Below, in pieces: positions 46,459 through 58,929 of a stretch of 64,000 nt of DNA. The stretch is taken from NCBI GenBank assembly GCA_001574975.1, contig KQ965735.1:805479-869478 (forward strand), read 5' to 3'. Below the pieces are notes generated by a model. It saw only the letters and a program-made list of their open reading frames with translations, was not told the origin of the DNA and did no database searches. The stretch comes from Gonapodya prolifera JEL478 (lineage: Eukaryota > Monoblepharomycota > Monoblepharidomycetes > Monoblepharidales > Gonapodyaceae). The position numbers and the translations under genes were made by a program. Within the stretch, counting starts at the first letter, position 1; each line of letters opens with the position of its first letter.

Positions 46459-49400
46459 ATGGTGGTCAGCTTCGACGAGCAGTCCCGTGCGGACTCTTCA
46501 AGCGTGACCTCCCGGCCATCGACGCCTTCATCGGATGTGGAATCCCTCGAAACTGCGACCTCTTTTGTCGCAGAAGAGGAGGCATTCGTCTCTTGGGCCG
46601 ATAGCATCCCTCAGGCGGCTGGCATGTACGACCCTCGGCAGGAGAAGGACTCTTGCGGTGTCGGGTTCATCTGTCACATCAAGGGAAAGCCCTCCCACAA
46701 AATTCTCGCGGACGCCAAGTTTCTTCTATGCAATATGACCCATCGAGGTGCCGTTGGGGCGGATGCCCGTGACGGAGATGGTGCTGGAGTGATGTCCGGT
46801 ATCCCTCACGATTTCTTCGCCACTCACGTGAAGAAACAGGGAGTCACACTCCCTCCTCCGGGACAGTACGCCGTCGGAAATCTCTACTTCAAGCCCGATA
46901 AGAGTGTTAGGCAGGAATCAAAGGAAAAGTTCGAGGAGATCGCGGAGTCGTTGGGTTTGACCGTCCTTGCATGGCGATCAGTCCCAAGGGACAACAGCAT
47001 TCTGGGCCCTGCCAGCAAGTCGAAAGAGGTAGGTTAATCGTTTTCTGCAAGCTTGGGTCTCTAGCTCTCACCGATCGATGTTCCTCATCCAGCCCATGAT
47101 TGAGCAGCCGTTCGTGACAATGGCAAACGCTGACCCCTCATTGCCATTCAACTATCAAGCGTTCGAACGCGCTCTCTATGTTCTCCGGAAGCAAGCTATT
47201 CATGCGATCGGCGTGAAGAAGTGGTTTTACATTTGTTCGCTTTCCAACAAAAACATCATCTACAAGGGATTGCTTTCCCCTGTTCAAGTCTATTCTTACT
47301 TTCTCGACTTGACTGATGAGGACTTTAAGACGCACTTCGCACTCGTGCACTCACGATTTTCCACCAACACCTTCCCCAGTTGGGATCGTGCTCAGCCAAT
47401 GAGATGGTGTGCCCACAACGGTGAGGTTTTTGCGGTCCTCGGAGTATTTTCATTTTTTTTTTTAACATTTCGCGTTTTCAAAGGCGAGATTAACACTCTC
47501 CGGGGCAACAAGAACTGGATGCGTGCTCGTGAAGGTGTCATGAAGTCTGAAGGCTTTGGATCGCTCCTGGGCACACTCTATCCCATTATTGAAGAAGGTG
47601 GCTCAGATTCCGCAGCCTTCGACAATGTGCTTGAGCTCCTCGTTATGTCAGGAGTCTTCTCGATGCCCCAGGCGGTGATGATGATGATTCCTGAGGCGTG
47701 GCAGGACCACCCCGAGATGGAAGAGTACAAGCGAGAATTTTATGAGTGGGCGGCGTGCATTATGGAACCTTGGGATGGACCCGCACTCTTCACTTTTTCG
47801 GACGGACGTTATGTCGGTGCATCACTGGACCGAAACGGTCTCCGCCCTGCACGCTACTATGTGACAGATGATGACATTATGATCTGTGCCTCCGAAGTTG
47901 GAACTGTTTCGATTGATCCTGCAACAATCGTGTCCAAGGGACGACTTCAACCTGGTAAAATGCTTCTTGTCGACACCGTCGAGGGTCGCATTGTCGCAGA
48001 TGGCGAACTCAAAAAGCAGATCGCTACTTCGAAACCTTTCGGGGAGTGGGTTCACCAACAGATGTTCTCCCTCCAGGAGATGGTGGATTGGGCAAAGAGG
48101 TTCGTGCGGTGTACGCGATTGTTGTGCTCTTAAGGGAGGGTATCTCACCATTTATTCGATAGGTCTGGCCGCTACAAACGCGTTGCTCTGGACCACACCT
48201 CCTTGAGCCAAGACCCTAGGATGAGATGCTTTGGCTTCACGTTGGAGCAACTTACAATGCTTACGCAGCCAATGGTGAGAGAAGCAGATCATTCTTCGCG
48301 AAGTGTATCTCTGACGTTCTTGGTAGGTTTTGGACGGGAAGGAAGCATTGGGATCCATGGGCAACGACCTTCCGTTGGCGTGCATGTCTCGTCAACCGCG
48401 CTTGATCTTCGAATACTTTAAACAGCTGTTTGCCCAGGTGAGTCGGGTAGCAATTCGGCCCCTCTGGCTCAACTGAAAGATTGATCCAAATCACTAGGTC
48501 ACGAACCCCCCAATCGATCCCATTCGTGAATCCATTGTGATGTCCCTTGGATGCTACGTGGGGCCTGAGGGAAATCTCCTCGACATGTCTCCGGACCAGA
48601 CTTCCCGTCTCTTCTTGAGCAGCCCAATCTTGTCCATGGAGCAACTTAATGTTATCAAGCAGATGGAGAAATTCCGCCCATCCTGGAAAGTTGCAGTTAT
48701 TGACATCACCTTCAGTCGTTCCGAGGGGCGTGAGGGGTACCTCCTTGCACTCGACAGGATCTGTGCGGAAGTTTCTCGAGCCATTTCGGAAGGCTACAAA
48801 GTAGCTGTGCTGTCGGATGCGAATACCGGCCCTGAGAGGGTACCCATTTCTTCACTGATCGCCTGCGGTGGCGTTCACCACTACCTTGTGAGGAACAAGC
48901 AACGGAGCAGAATTGCTCTGGTTGTGGACACTATGGAAGCTAAGGAAGTCCACCACTTCTGTGTCTTGCTCGGTTACGGTGCTGATGCAAGTACGTTGAA
49001 AGCGAGTCTATTGTCGTCATGAATTTCTTATTAACAAACCATACTCCGTTCTCAGTCTGCCCATCTCTCGCACTCGAGTCCATGCTCAAGCTGCGACGTG
49101 ACGGTTTACTGAAGTCAGACCTCACTGAAGAGAAGATTGTATACAACTTTCAGAAGGCCGCCAACGACGGCATCAAGAAGGTCATGTCGAAAATGGGTAT
49201 CTCGACTCTCCAGAGTTACAAAGGAGCTCAAATTTTCGAGGCTGTTGGGATAGACTCGAGCGTCATCTCCCGTTGTTTCGCCGGCACAGCTAGTCGAGTC
49301 AAGGGTATGTTTTTTGACGTTAACGACGCTTCGCAAATCTCGTAAATGCTGATCTCTTCATTTCAAGGTATCGGATTTGACATCCTTGCACTGGACGCAC

Positions 49401-52400
49401 TCGCGCTTCATGAAGCAGCTTGGCCTGTCAGAGAAACTATCGTCGCCGAGACCCTTCCAGAGTCGTCTGACTACCACTGGCGTGCTGGTGGCGAGCACCA
49501 CCTGAACTCGCCAGTCGCAATTGCCAATCTGCAAGACGCTGTGCGAAGACGTAACAACGAGGCTTATGAAGCTTATGCTCGGGAAATTCTCGACCAGAAC
49601 CGAAACTCAACCCTCCGTGGTCTGCTGGACTTCAAGACTGATCACGTGACTCCTATTTCCCTGGACGAAGTGGAACCTTGGACGAGCATCGTCAAACGAT
49701 GTGTTACTGGTGCTATGTCGTATGGATCCATTTCCATGGAGGCACACAGCACTTTAGCTCGTGCGATGAACAAACTTGGTGGGAAGTCGAACACTGGTGA
49801 AGGCGGTGAAGATCCGGAAAGGTCCACGACAACGCTTGAAGACGGGTCCTCCATGCGATCTGCAATCAAGCAGGTTGCCAGTGCCCGTTTCGGTGTAACC
49901 AGTTTCTACCTGGCGGACTCTGACGAGCTTCAGATCAAGATGGCACAGGGAGCCAAACCAGGAGAGGGTGGAGAGCTTCCCGGACACAAGGTACCATTCC
50001 GTCATTTTATTTCCATCTGATAGTGTTAGATGCTTCATCCACTGTTAGGTGTCTCAAAGCATTGGGAGGACCCGCAAGTCGACTCCTGGTGTCGGTTTGA
50101 TTTCCCCCCCTCCGCACCACGACATTTACTCGATTGAAGACCTGAAACAGCTCATTTACGATCTCAAGTGTTCGAACCCTTCATCGCGAGTGTCGGTGAA
50201 GCTTGTATCCGAAGTTGGCGTTGGTATTGTTGCATCAGGTGTAGCCAAGGCCCGTTCAGATCACATTTTGATTTCTGGACACGATGGAGGAACTGGCGCA
50301 TCCCGATGGACAGGTATCAAGTATGCCGGTCTTCCTTGGGAATTGGGTCTTGCGGAGACACACCAAACCCTCGTTCTGAATGACTTGCGTGGCCGCGTTA
50401 TTGTCCAAACCGACGGTCAACTCAAGACTGGACGAGACGTCGCAATCGCCTGTTTATTGGGAGCTGAAGAATGGGGATTCGCCACTGCACCACTCATCGC
50501 TATGGGTTGCACGATGATGAGGAAGGTGGGTCATAGATTCCCGCCAGCATCGGCAATCGTTCGAGCTCACCATCTTTCAATAACAGTGCCACTTGAACAC
50601 ATGCCCAGTTGGTATTGCGACGCAGGACCCTGATCTTCGGAAGAAGTTCGATGGAACACCTGAACACGTTGTGAACTTCTTCTATTACATCATTGAAGAT
50701 CTTCGCAAAATTATGGCCTCGTTGGGACTTCGCTCCATCAACGAGATGGTCGGTCGAACTGATTTACTCGCTGTTAACCACAACCTTAAGAATCCGAAGA
50801 CGAGGAACTTGGACCTCTCCCCCATACTTGTCCCGGCGTTCTCACTCAGGCCAAACGTAGCAACATACAACGTGCAGAAACAAGACCATCAGCTCTACAA
50901 GCGACTGGACAACAAGCTCATTGAGTCCGCAAAACCCGCAATCGACAACGGCACTCCAGTTGTCATTGACACGCAAGTTGTCAACACCGACCGTGCCGTC
51001 GCTACAACTTTGTCGTACACAATATCGAAGAAGTACGGTGAAGAGGGCCTTCCGGACGACACCATTCACGTTCGTCTAAAAGGCTCTGCGGGTCAATCGC
51101 TTGGTGCATTCATTACGAAGGGAATTACTCTTGAACTCGAAGGAGATTCCAACGACTATGTCGGAAAAGGGTTGTCAGGAGGAAAGATCGTAGTGTACCC
51201 TCCAAAACAGTCCAAGTTTAAGGCGGAGGAGAACATTATTATCGGGAATGTGTGCCTTTATGGAGCAACGAGTGGAAAGGCTTTCTTCAGCGGAATTGCT
51301 GCTGAGCGATTCTGTGTTAGGAACTCTGGCGCAGTTGCCGTCGTCGAGGGTTGCGGTGACCACGGATGCGAATACATGACTGGTGGTAGGACCATCATTC
51401 TCGGTGGCACTGGTCGCAACTTTGCTGCTGGCATGTCTGGAGGAATCGCCTATGTTCTTGACGAGACGTCAGACTTCAAAATCCGATGCAACCTGGAGAT
51501 GGTTGACCTTGTCTCCCTCGACGATCCCGAGGACGTTACTTTCGTGAAGAGTCTCATCAAGGAACACCAAGACTATACGGGATCTGCACTTGCGGGCAGG
51601 ATCCTTGCAAACTGGGATTCCTATGCAAGCAAGTTCGTCAAAGTTTACCCCCAGGACTACCGCAAAGTCATCGAGCAGCAGAAGGCTGCTGCAAAAGTTG
51701 CAGAGGCAAACGTGGCAGTTGCACCAGCCGAGAAGAAGGAGCAAGCAAAAGGTGGCAAATTTGCTGACATAGAAGACTCCTTACCTGACGTTGCCGCTAA
51801 GAAGCAACACCAGGCGGTTTTGGACAAGGTATGTCGCAATTCAACTGTTACAAAGACATCCGCAACCCCTGAATATTCTTTCTTTTCAAGACCAAGGGTT
51901 TCAAACTTTACAAGCGTCAAGGAGACCCTTACAGGAACCCTCGAAAGCGTGTCAAGGACTGGAGGGAGGTGAACGCGCGCCTAGATGTAGATGATCTTCG
52001 CGTTCAGGCTGCTCGTTGCATGGACTGTGGTGTTCCATTCTGCCAATCCGACACAGGTTGCCCGATTGGTAACATCATCCCCAAGTGGAACGACTTGGTA
52101 TTTAAAAACCAATGGCAAGAGGCATTGGACCGCCTCCTCATGACGAACAACTTCCCCGAGTTCACCGGTCGCGTCTGTCCCGCACCTTGCGAAGGAGCAT
52201 GTGTTCTGGGTATCAACGAGCCCCCAGTTTCGATCAAATCCATCGAAGTGAGTGAAGTCTCTTTGGAGTCTCTTGCACCAAGCTCCATTGACAATCTTTT
52301 CTCAGGCGGCAATCATTGACCGTGCTTTCGAGGAGGGATGGATTGTTCCCACTCCACCGAAGTTCCGAACAGGCAAGCGTGTTGCGATCGTTGGATCAGG

Positions 52401-53701
52401 TCCCGCCGGTTTGGCCGCCGCGGACCAACTCAACAAAGCTGGCCACACCGTCACCGTTTACGATCGCAATGATCGTATTGGGGGTTTGCTCATGTACGGC
52501 ATCCCGAACATGAAGCTTGACAAGCGCATTGTGCAGCGCCGTATCGATTTGATGGCTGCGGAAGGTGTGGAGTTCGTCACCAACGCTTACGTCGGGCGAA
52601 ATGTGGATGGAAAGAAGCTCAAGGCCGAGAACGACGTCATTCTCATCGCGACTGGAGCGACCTGGCCGAGAGATCTCAACATTCCGAACAGGTCGCTGAA
52701 TGGCATTCACTTTGCGATGGAGTTCTTGCAGAAGAACACCAAGAGTCTTCTCGACTCTGAGCTTGAGGATGGTCAGTACATCAGCGCGAAAGATAAGGAT
52801 GTGATTGTCATTGGTGGCGGTGACACTGGTTGCGATTGCATTGGTACCTCCACACGTCATGGTGAGTTGCGCTGGTGAAGTGTGGCCTTCTCGACCGATC
52901 TGACTCGTCGTCGCTGTAAATCAAGGCGCGAAATCCGTCACAAACTTTGAGCTTCTTCCCCAACCGCCTGTCACCCGAGGACCCGACAACCCGTGGCCCC
53001 AGTTCCCCCGTGTTTTCAAGGTGGACTATGGTCATGGCGAGGTGCAAGTCCTCCAAGGAAAGGACCCGCGTGAATACTGTATCCTTTCCAAGGAGTTCGT
53101 GTCGGACGGCAAAGGGAATGTGTCCGGGGTCAATACGGTTCGAGTGGAGTGGACCAAGAACGACAAGGGCGGGTGGGCGATGAAGGAAGTTCCCGGCTCG
53201 GAGAAGTTCTTTAAAGCGGATCTCATTCTCCTCTCCATGGGTTTCTTGGGACCCGAGAACGATGTGATCAAGCAGCTGGGAATCAAGCAGGACGCAAGAA
53301 CCAACATTGCTACTCCCAAGAACAGCTACCGCACGTACTCGGAGGGTGTGTTCGCAGCTGGTGGTGAGTAAGGGCCCGAAAATTTCGATAACGTAGATTT
53401 CATTTGCTTATATGCACCTTCAACGCGTTGCCTTGATTAGACTGCCGTCGCGGACAGTCCCTCATTGTTTGGGGTATCAATGAGGGTCGTCAAGCGGCCC
53501 GTGAAATCGACGTGTACCTGATGGGCAACACGGTGTGTATCTTTCGTCGTCGCCTGCATACAATGCCATATTCATTGATTCTTTCGCACTTTGATAACCT
53601 GATAATAGCGCCTTCCCGTCACCGGTGGAATGGAGCATCGCCCCATCGAGTCGCTCGAAGTTGTGAACCTCATCGAGAGGGACACGGCCTACAAGCGTTA
53701 A
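46459..53701 (+). CDS. GLT1: Glutamate synthase (NADH), full length
   Basis: GOGAT: converts glutamine plus 2-oxoglutarate to two glutamates using NADH. Fifteen exons (46459-47028, 47093-47420, 47484-48099, 48163-48274, 48327-48437, 48498-48990, 49056-49304, 49368-49990, 50049-50525, 50587-51828, 51891-52247, 52306-52861, 52926-53363, 53441-53532, 53609-53701) give 2118 aa; yeast Glt1 is 2145. After a ~65-residue propeptide the class II glutaminase starts at [15 protein letters not shown], whose Cys becomes the N-terminal nucleophile. The FMN synthase domain has [15 protein letters not shown], and the 3Fe-4S ligands C-x5-C-x4-C lie in [16 protein letters not shown], split by intron 9. The gxGxG barrel follows ([13 protein letters not shown]). 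The fused small subunit has [18 protein letters not shown] and [13 protein letters not shown] for 4Fe-4S clusters, [17 protein letters not shown] for FAD and [15 protein letters not shown] for the nucleotide. All motifs are intact. Confidence 0.98.
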
Positions 53702-54568
53702 TTCTGCGTCGGACGGCTCTCCCAACCCCCCTCCCTCTGCACGCTTTTGTCTGGTAATTTTTTGGTCCGACCTTGAGCAGCAGAGCGGGTATGGATGGGA
53801 GCAGTGCCATAATGTGTATAAAGATTGGGCGTTCGCGACGATTGTGGCGATATGGGAAGCGGGTCACGTGACGTTTCGGTTTTTTCTGTTGCTATCTGTG
53901 TTTCTCCAGGTTGTTTCTGCGCATGTCCGTTTTCACGAGAGCTGTTAGCCGTGTAGCCATACAAAAGTCACGTCATAAATAGATGCAGTCGTACGCTCTA
54001 ATGTGAACCAAGTACGGATAGTACTTTCATTGGGCAATTGCGTTCACAGCTGGTGCCTAGTGGGGTCACGGCGCATGGTCTTGGGTCGGGGGTCGTGTAG
54101 GTGGGGATTTGGTGGCTCGCTGCTTCCCCTCACTGCGGCGCGTAGAGACTTTCGGGTGCGGTTGAGCTGATGAATGATGTAGTCGAGGGAAGTGCTGTGA
54201 CCTGTAGGCACAAGAGGTGTGAACAGAGTAGTTGCGCCTTCTGCTCACACCTTGGTGAGATGGTCTCAAACTCCCAAAGAACGCTCCGGGCGTCATTAGC
54301 AGTTCAAAACGCGTTCTATTCTAAGAAAGAAATTCTACAGTACGCTCGAAGGTTTACTGTATGGACGCCACTGGCAAACCCGTACAAAACGACCTTACAA
54401 GTCCCCGCCCAGCGCCGTCTATCCCACCTCCGCTCCGCTCCATCGTCCATTCGCACACGCTGCGGTGCCCGAGTGCGCGCGCGTTTCCCGCACGTACGAA
54501 ATCGGGGCGAGGCCCCTGCACGTGCAAAACATTCAGAACTCAGCCCCGCCCCTGCACGTATTGCTCGA
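53702..54568. other. Convergent intergenic region
   Basis: This lies between the 3' ends of GLT1 (+) and the PLP synthase subunit (-). The 362-codon plus-strand ORF that starts at 54170 runs antisense through the PLP synthase gene and is not called. Nothing else seen. Confidence 0.4.
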
Positions 54569-55952
54569 TCACCCGACCCGCTCCTCGAGCGCCGCGCCCG
54601 CCTTGGCTCTCCCACTCCCACTCCCGCCCTGCCCCGCCGCCGCCGCACGCTTGGCCTCGACGACCATATTCACAAAGTACTCATGCCACCGAGTGTCCTG
54701 GGTCAGTTCCGGGTGGAACGCCGTGCCGAGAATGTGGTCCTGGCGCACGGCGACGGGGCCTTGGTGGCCCTTGTGCGAGACGGTGCAGAGGGTGAGCACG
54801 GAGGGTGCGTCGATGGAGGATACGAGCGGGGCGCGAATAAAGATGCCGGGGAAGGGGGTCGGGGTGGTGGTGGGCGGCGCCGATGCGGGTACGGTCGCGG
54901 AAGGGGAAGCGGAAGAGGCGGAAGAAGAAGGGGCAGAAAAAGGAGGCGGCGCCAAATCGCAGACGAACGAGTCCCGCTGGGACCCGAACGCGTTGCGGTC
55001 GACTGTGACGGAGAGTCCGCCGATGGTGGATTGGCCGTGTTGTTTGGTGTGCGTGGCGTGGTTGGCGAGCATGATCAGACCGGCGCACGTGCCCTGTGGA
55101 GTGCGGGGGTGAGGAGGGGAAGGGGGGGGCAGGGGAAGTTGATGAGAGGAGCAGGAGCAGACGTTAACGGATGCACCGACGTTATGACCACGAGGTGCAA
55201 GCTCAAGCACAATATGCTGTTCCCCGAAACACGCCTTCCGGAGCTGTCAATACTGTGATGTCCCTCCCGAAGAAGTAGCGCAAGCTCCAGCGCCTCGCCC
55301 GTCCCGCCCAACCACGAGGTCCGCCTCTGGCTCGAGGACATTCCACGTCCTCCCGCCCAACCACGACGTCCGCCTCTCGCTCAAGGACATTCCTCGCCCG
55401 TCTTGTCCAACCACGAGGTCCGTCTCTGGCTCGAAGACATTCCAAGTCCTACGTCGCTTCCCCCAGCAAAACAAACGTGTAAGGACGCTTTTCCCCTTCC
55501 GGGGTGCTTTTCTGGGGTCCACCTCCGACCACAAGACAGCCGAGTGTGAAGACGTACCCAAGCCGGTTTCTTGTGCAGGTTGACAAAGTCCCGGAGAGGC
55601 TGCATCAGGCCCATGGATTCCTGCGATTGAGGAGGGTGAGCGAGTGTGAGTGTGCGTGGCGGGGACATGAGGCGAGCGTAGGTCAGTTGAGCAAGTGGGC
55701 GAGCAGCACTAGGAGCGAAGGCAGATCGCTCACCGCAATGATTGCCATTGACGTGGACTCTCCACCGGGAATGATAAGCGCGTCGAGGGAGGGGTCTGCG
55801 ATGTGCTCCGGTTTCCTTACGTCGCGGACTGAGAGTTGCACGTCTGGCGGGAGTGCATGAGAACGTGCGACGTTGAGCAACGAGTGCGCGTGTTCTGCGT
55901 GTCCGCCCTGCAGACCGAGCACGCCGATGGTGACGGCGAGGGGAGAGGACAT
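54569..55952 (-). CDS. SNO1: Pyridoxal 5'-phosphate synthase, glutaminase subunit
   Basis: PdxT/Sno/Pdx2-type class I glutamine amidotransferase; it frees ammonia from glutamine and passes it to the Pdx1/Snz synthase for vitamin B6 formation. Exons 55952-55734, 55620-55558 and 55093-54569 give 268 aa. IGVLGLQGGHAEH opens the domain, ALIIPGGESTSMA is the oxyanion-loop segment, GLMQPLRDFV follows, and GTCAGLIMLA carries the catalytic Cys at the start of exon 3. GGLSVTVDRNAFGSQ, FIRAPLV and the catalytic His/Glu pair in TAFHPELTQDTRWH are all present. Residues ~175-205 are a Ser/Ala/Pro/Thr-rich insert (SASSASPSATVPASAPP) between the core and the FIRAP strand, which explains the extra length over the usual 190-250. 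Intron 2 is 464 bp, long for this genome, and holds a minisatellite. No Pdx1 partner lies in this window. Confidence 0.95.
55300..55450. repeat. Intronic minisatellite, three units of about 49-50 bp
   Basis: Three imperfect direct copies, each containing CCAACCACGA, then GTCC and a CTCGAGGACATTCC-like block, start near 55301, 55350 and 55400. They lie inside intron 2 of the PLP synthase subunit gene. Confidence 0.85.
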
Positions 55953-56826
55953 GGGTGAATGCGTGTGGTTCGGGTTGAAAAACCTGTGATCGGGCCGTGC
56001 GGTAGAACTTTGCCGTGCCTTCGTGAACCTGAATCTTAAGGATTGACGTCTTCTTTCTGAGCGTGCGTGAACCCATCGGCGCTGTCTGCCCGCTCATCAT
56101 ATGTGCAGAGTAACACCAGCTCTGCCTGCCGATCTGAGTCCAAAGTCTACACACTCTCTTCCACACCACTGAATGTAATTACAGCCGCGTGCTTGCACTC
56201 GACAAACTACTCACGACCTGATCCCGTGGGAAAGAGACTTTAAGATGTTCTCCGGTGCCATCCAACTCTATGACGTCGACACCGCTTGTTCAAGCTAAGT
56301 TTCCAGGGGAACGGTATTGCCATTACATTGCACGGATATGGTAGCAAATACAGAAATATCACGGACGACATGCGTTCCGCAGATACACACTGCCACCAAA
56401 AGATCATTTATAAAAGGTTGGCAACGACATTACAGTCGCACATGCGACGACAACAAAACCATACGGTGCCTGTGTGTATGGTACCATCAAGGGCGACCGC
56501 TCTGACAGAAGAGCAAATCGCCTGAATCCCATTTCGGGGTTTTCAATACCAAGAGGAAAGCAATTTGACGAGACGGTTACCTCCCAAAAAAAAAAAGGGG
56601 GAAAGCAAAGAATTGTTGTGCGAGAACAAAAATTCGTTGTGCAGGAAGGTGCAAAATGCAAAAAATGACAACAAGATGACGATTCAGGGAAAGTTGAGAG
56701 TCGCAGAGAGAGCAAAGCTGGGGTATGGTGGAATTCGAGACGGAGAGCGAGATCTGGAATGGAGAGGAACTCCTGTGGTTGATGTCAGAACTCGAGAATT
56801 TGCATTTCAAAACAAGCACAACATAC
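55953..56826. other. Upstream region of PLP synthase subunit; 3' side of exonuclease-like gene
   Basis: No gene is supported in most of this stretch. A short A run followed by G (about 56585-56600) is present. C-terminal exons of the exonuclease-like gene to the right may reach into 56577-56780, where the minus strand is open, but I could not confirm a junction. Confidence 0.35.
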
Positions 56827-57713
56827 CTTAAGGCTAAAACGGACGGAGTCAGCAGCCGCATGGCATCAAATGCCAGCATTGTGATATGCGAATCCTCGCC
56901 GGCACAGTGTTCTTTGAAGTGTGGGAGACACAGATCGGGCGGGCTGAGTAATGGACGTCAGGATCAAGTGGCACCTGGCGACATTCGTTTCACACATTCA
57001 CGTTACGAAATTTCATCGTGTGACCCATGTCCACGCCCCTGAGCGCAGACGCCAGCTTGCCCACATTACAAGCCTGTGAGAGTTGTTTCGTGAAGGTTAC
57101 TGACCTGGCAAGTAGCAACATCATCCAACTCAAATACTACGCTCACCAGGGGTCTGGGGCAAGAAAGCCAAAGGACTCGAGCATCGGCTTCGTCTGGACT
57201 TTCAGCGAAGGTCCTGATGCGATGTACTGGAAGTCGGTGGTGAGGTTGTGTCCTAAGACAAGTACTTTCCGCTGGCGCTTGCTGGTGCACGGACGAGCAC
57301 AGAATCGCTGTCCTGGGCCAGAGGAAGAGGTGGATCCAGACACTCAAGTCGTACCCCGCCGCCTCACTCAAGTCCCGTAACATCATGACGAAACCGATGT
57401 GAGTCGGCAGGACGAGACTTCCGTTCCAGAAAATTTCACACGTCAACTGAGCTGGGATTTTTGGGTCCACCGGTGGTACTGCACCTGGAGGTGGCGGTTG
57501 TCCAAATGAGAAGTCGGCCACGGTGATTTTCTTCGTCTTCTTCTGCTTTTTTTGCCGCTCAAGTACGTGCACAAGTTCGTCTCTGTCAATCACGTGCACG
57601 GTTCGCATTTTGCCAGTGCGAACGTCACAGATAGTCCATGCGAGTTGGTTGATTTTACCGTGTTGGTACTCGCAGTCAAAGGAGAAATATACGTCAGGGT
57701 CAGTCTCCGACAT
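56827..57713 (-). CDS. DEDDh exonuclease-like domain (Gfd2/YDR514C-like), model incomplete
   Basis: The minus strand carries the three blocks of a DEDD-type 3'-5' exonuclease in the right order. YFSFDCEYQHGKINQ holds the first Asp/Glu pair; VLVLGHNLTTDFQYI is the second motif with its Asp; HCAGEDSHITMLAFDA is the third, with the H-x4-D of the DEDDh class. The family spacing and the FSFGQ segment after the first block fit the YDR514C/Gfd2 group. The exons are in different frames, joined by introns I could only partly place (GTGAGC at about 57150; GTATGT donor at 56826). The ATG at 57713 may be internal, since the frame is open further upstream. All catalytic residues I can identify are present, so activity on RNA or DNA ends is plausible but inferred. 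Confidence 0.55.
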
Positions 57714-57949
57714 CCACCAGGAAAGATGGCGGATGTTCTTCCGTCCTGCAGGTAGCCGGTCCGAGTCAAGGCACCGTTGTAGGGGGTAACCTTGGCACGT
57801 TGCAGCTCGAATTCCAGCGAACGAACTCATAAGGGTGCTCCCGTGCACACAAAAAGACCGTACCGTTGGGTAAAGAGTCTCGTAGGTTCCGGATCCCGCT
57901 CGCTGATCCTAGCGCTTTGAAGGATACAGCTTAGGGAATGGCTGCATAC

Positions 57950-58929
57950 CTCTGAATGGTGGCGGTCACGTCGCCTGCATCTTCCGGTGACCCAGCCACG
58001 CCACGAGAAGTGAAAGTCCCGTATATGGATAGAAGTTCGGTACTGACTAGGCTCAAAGATTGCAACAGAGTGTCCACATAAGGATTGGTGCTTTCCCAGT
58101 CCTGCGCCGTCAGACTCTCCGGTTCCGACAAAGAACCCTCACTCCCGTCGGGGAGAAGAAACTCGTATTAAATTGGTGAATGAATGTATCCGCGTGGTCG
58201 GAGCTAAGAATGACTGGGGAGGCAAATGAATGGAAACGGCCATTAGTTGAGCTTCCCTTCAGATGTCAGAGAACAAACTTACTTTCGAGACACTGAAAGT
58301 ACTCATCGAGTCCCCATCGGTCCAAGATGACTTTCACGATGGTTCTATTCGACGGCGACCTGAACGTCGCGTCGAGTATCGGACTGTTTGTCACATCTAT
58401 TCCGGCCTCACTGGCATTCCTCTTCATCCCCGACTCCGTGGTTGGGGGAGGAGGCGGAGGAGGAGGAGGAGAAGGGGGAGGAGGAGAAGGGGGAGGAGGA
58501 GAAGGGGGAGGAGGAGAAAGGGGAGGAGAAAGAGGAGGCGGAGGAGATTGAGGTGGAGGAGGAGGAGAAAAAGTAGCAGAACAAGAACAAGAAAGAGGAG
58601 GAGGAGTGCCGGGTTTGTTCTCAACCCTAGCTTTTTTTAAAAGTGGTTGAGCGCCTTGTTCCCCGTGAAACTTGGCGAGAAGGAACTGCACAATATTGTG
58701 TTGAGCCTCCGGATGGGCTGCTCTGCTGAGTCTTTCTTTCAGCTCCCTTCGAATCGATGCTGAAATGTCCAGGTCATCATCTCAAGCAGTGTCTGAGAAC
58801 AGCGAGGAGCTCCCAGTATGGCTCAGGAGGGGTTACTGTTGGAGTCGATGCGATGACGGGAACTGGCGCCCTGGAGGCGAGTTGCTTCCCCTTGGCAGAA
58901 GCAACGCTGGTTTCCGCAGGAGTGGCCAT
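57950..58929 (-). CDS. Pro-rich protein exons, possibly the N-terminus of the exonuclease-like gene
   Basis: Three coding-like blocks lie on the minus strand. The first starts MATPAETSVASAKGK at 58929. The second (about 58795-58285) begins DISASIRRELKERLSRAA, passes through a run of PPPPSPPPPS units, and ends with ILDRWGLDEYFQCLE before a GTAAGT donor. The third (about 58135-57950) contains LTAQDWESTNPYVDTLLQSL and ends at a GTATGC donor. I could not join them in a single phase, so boundaries are approximate. They read toward the exonuclease-like domain and could be its N-terminal half, or a separate gene. No known domain was recognised. Confidence 0.42.
58441..58575. repeat. GGA-rich tandem repeat coding for Pro-Ser runs
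   Basis: About five imperfect copies of a 15-bp GGAGGAGGAGAAGGG unit, with flanking GGA repeats. On the minus strand they encode PPPPS units within the Pro-rich exon. Confidence 0.85.

Noticed and set aside
54170-55258. 362-codon plus-strand ORF
   Set aside because: It is antisense to the PLP synthase glutaminase exons, Arg/Gly-rich in the way expected of a GC-rich shadow frame, and has no family motif.
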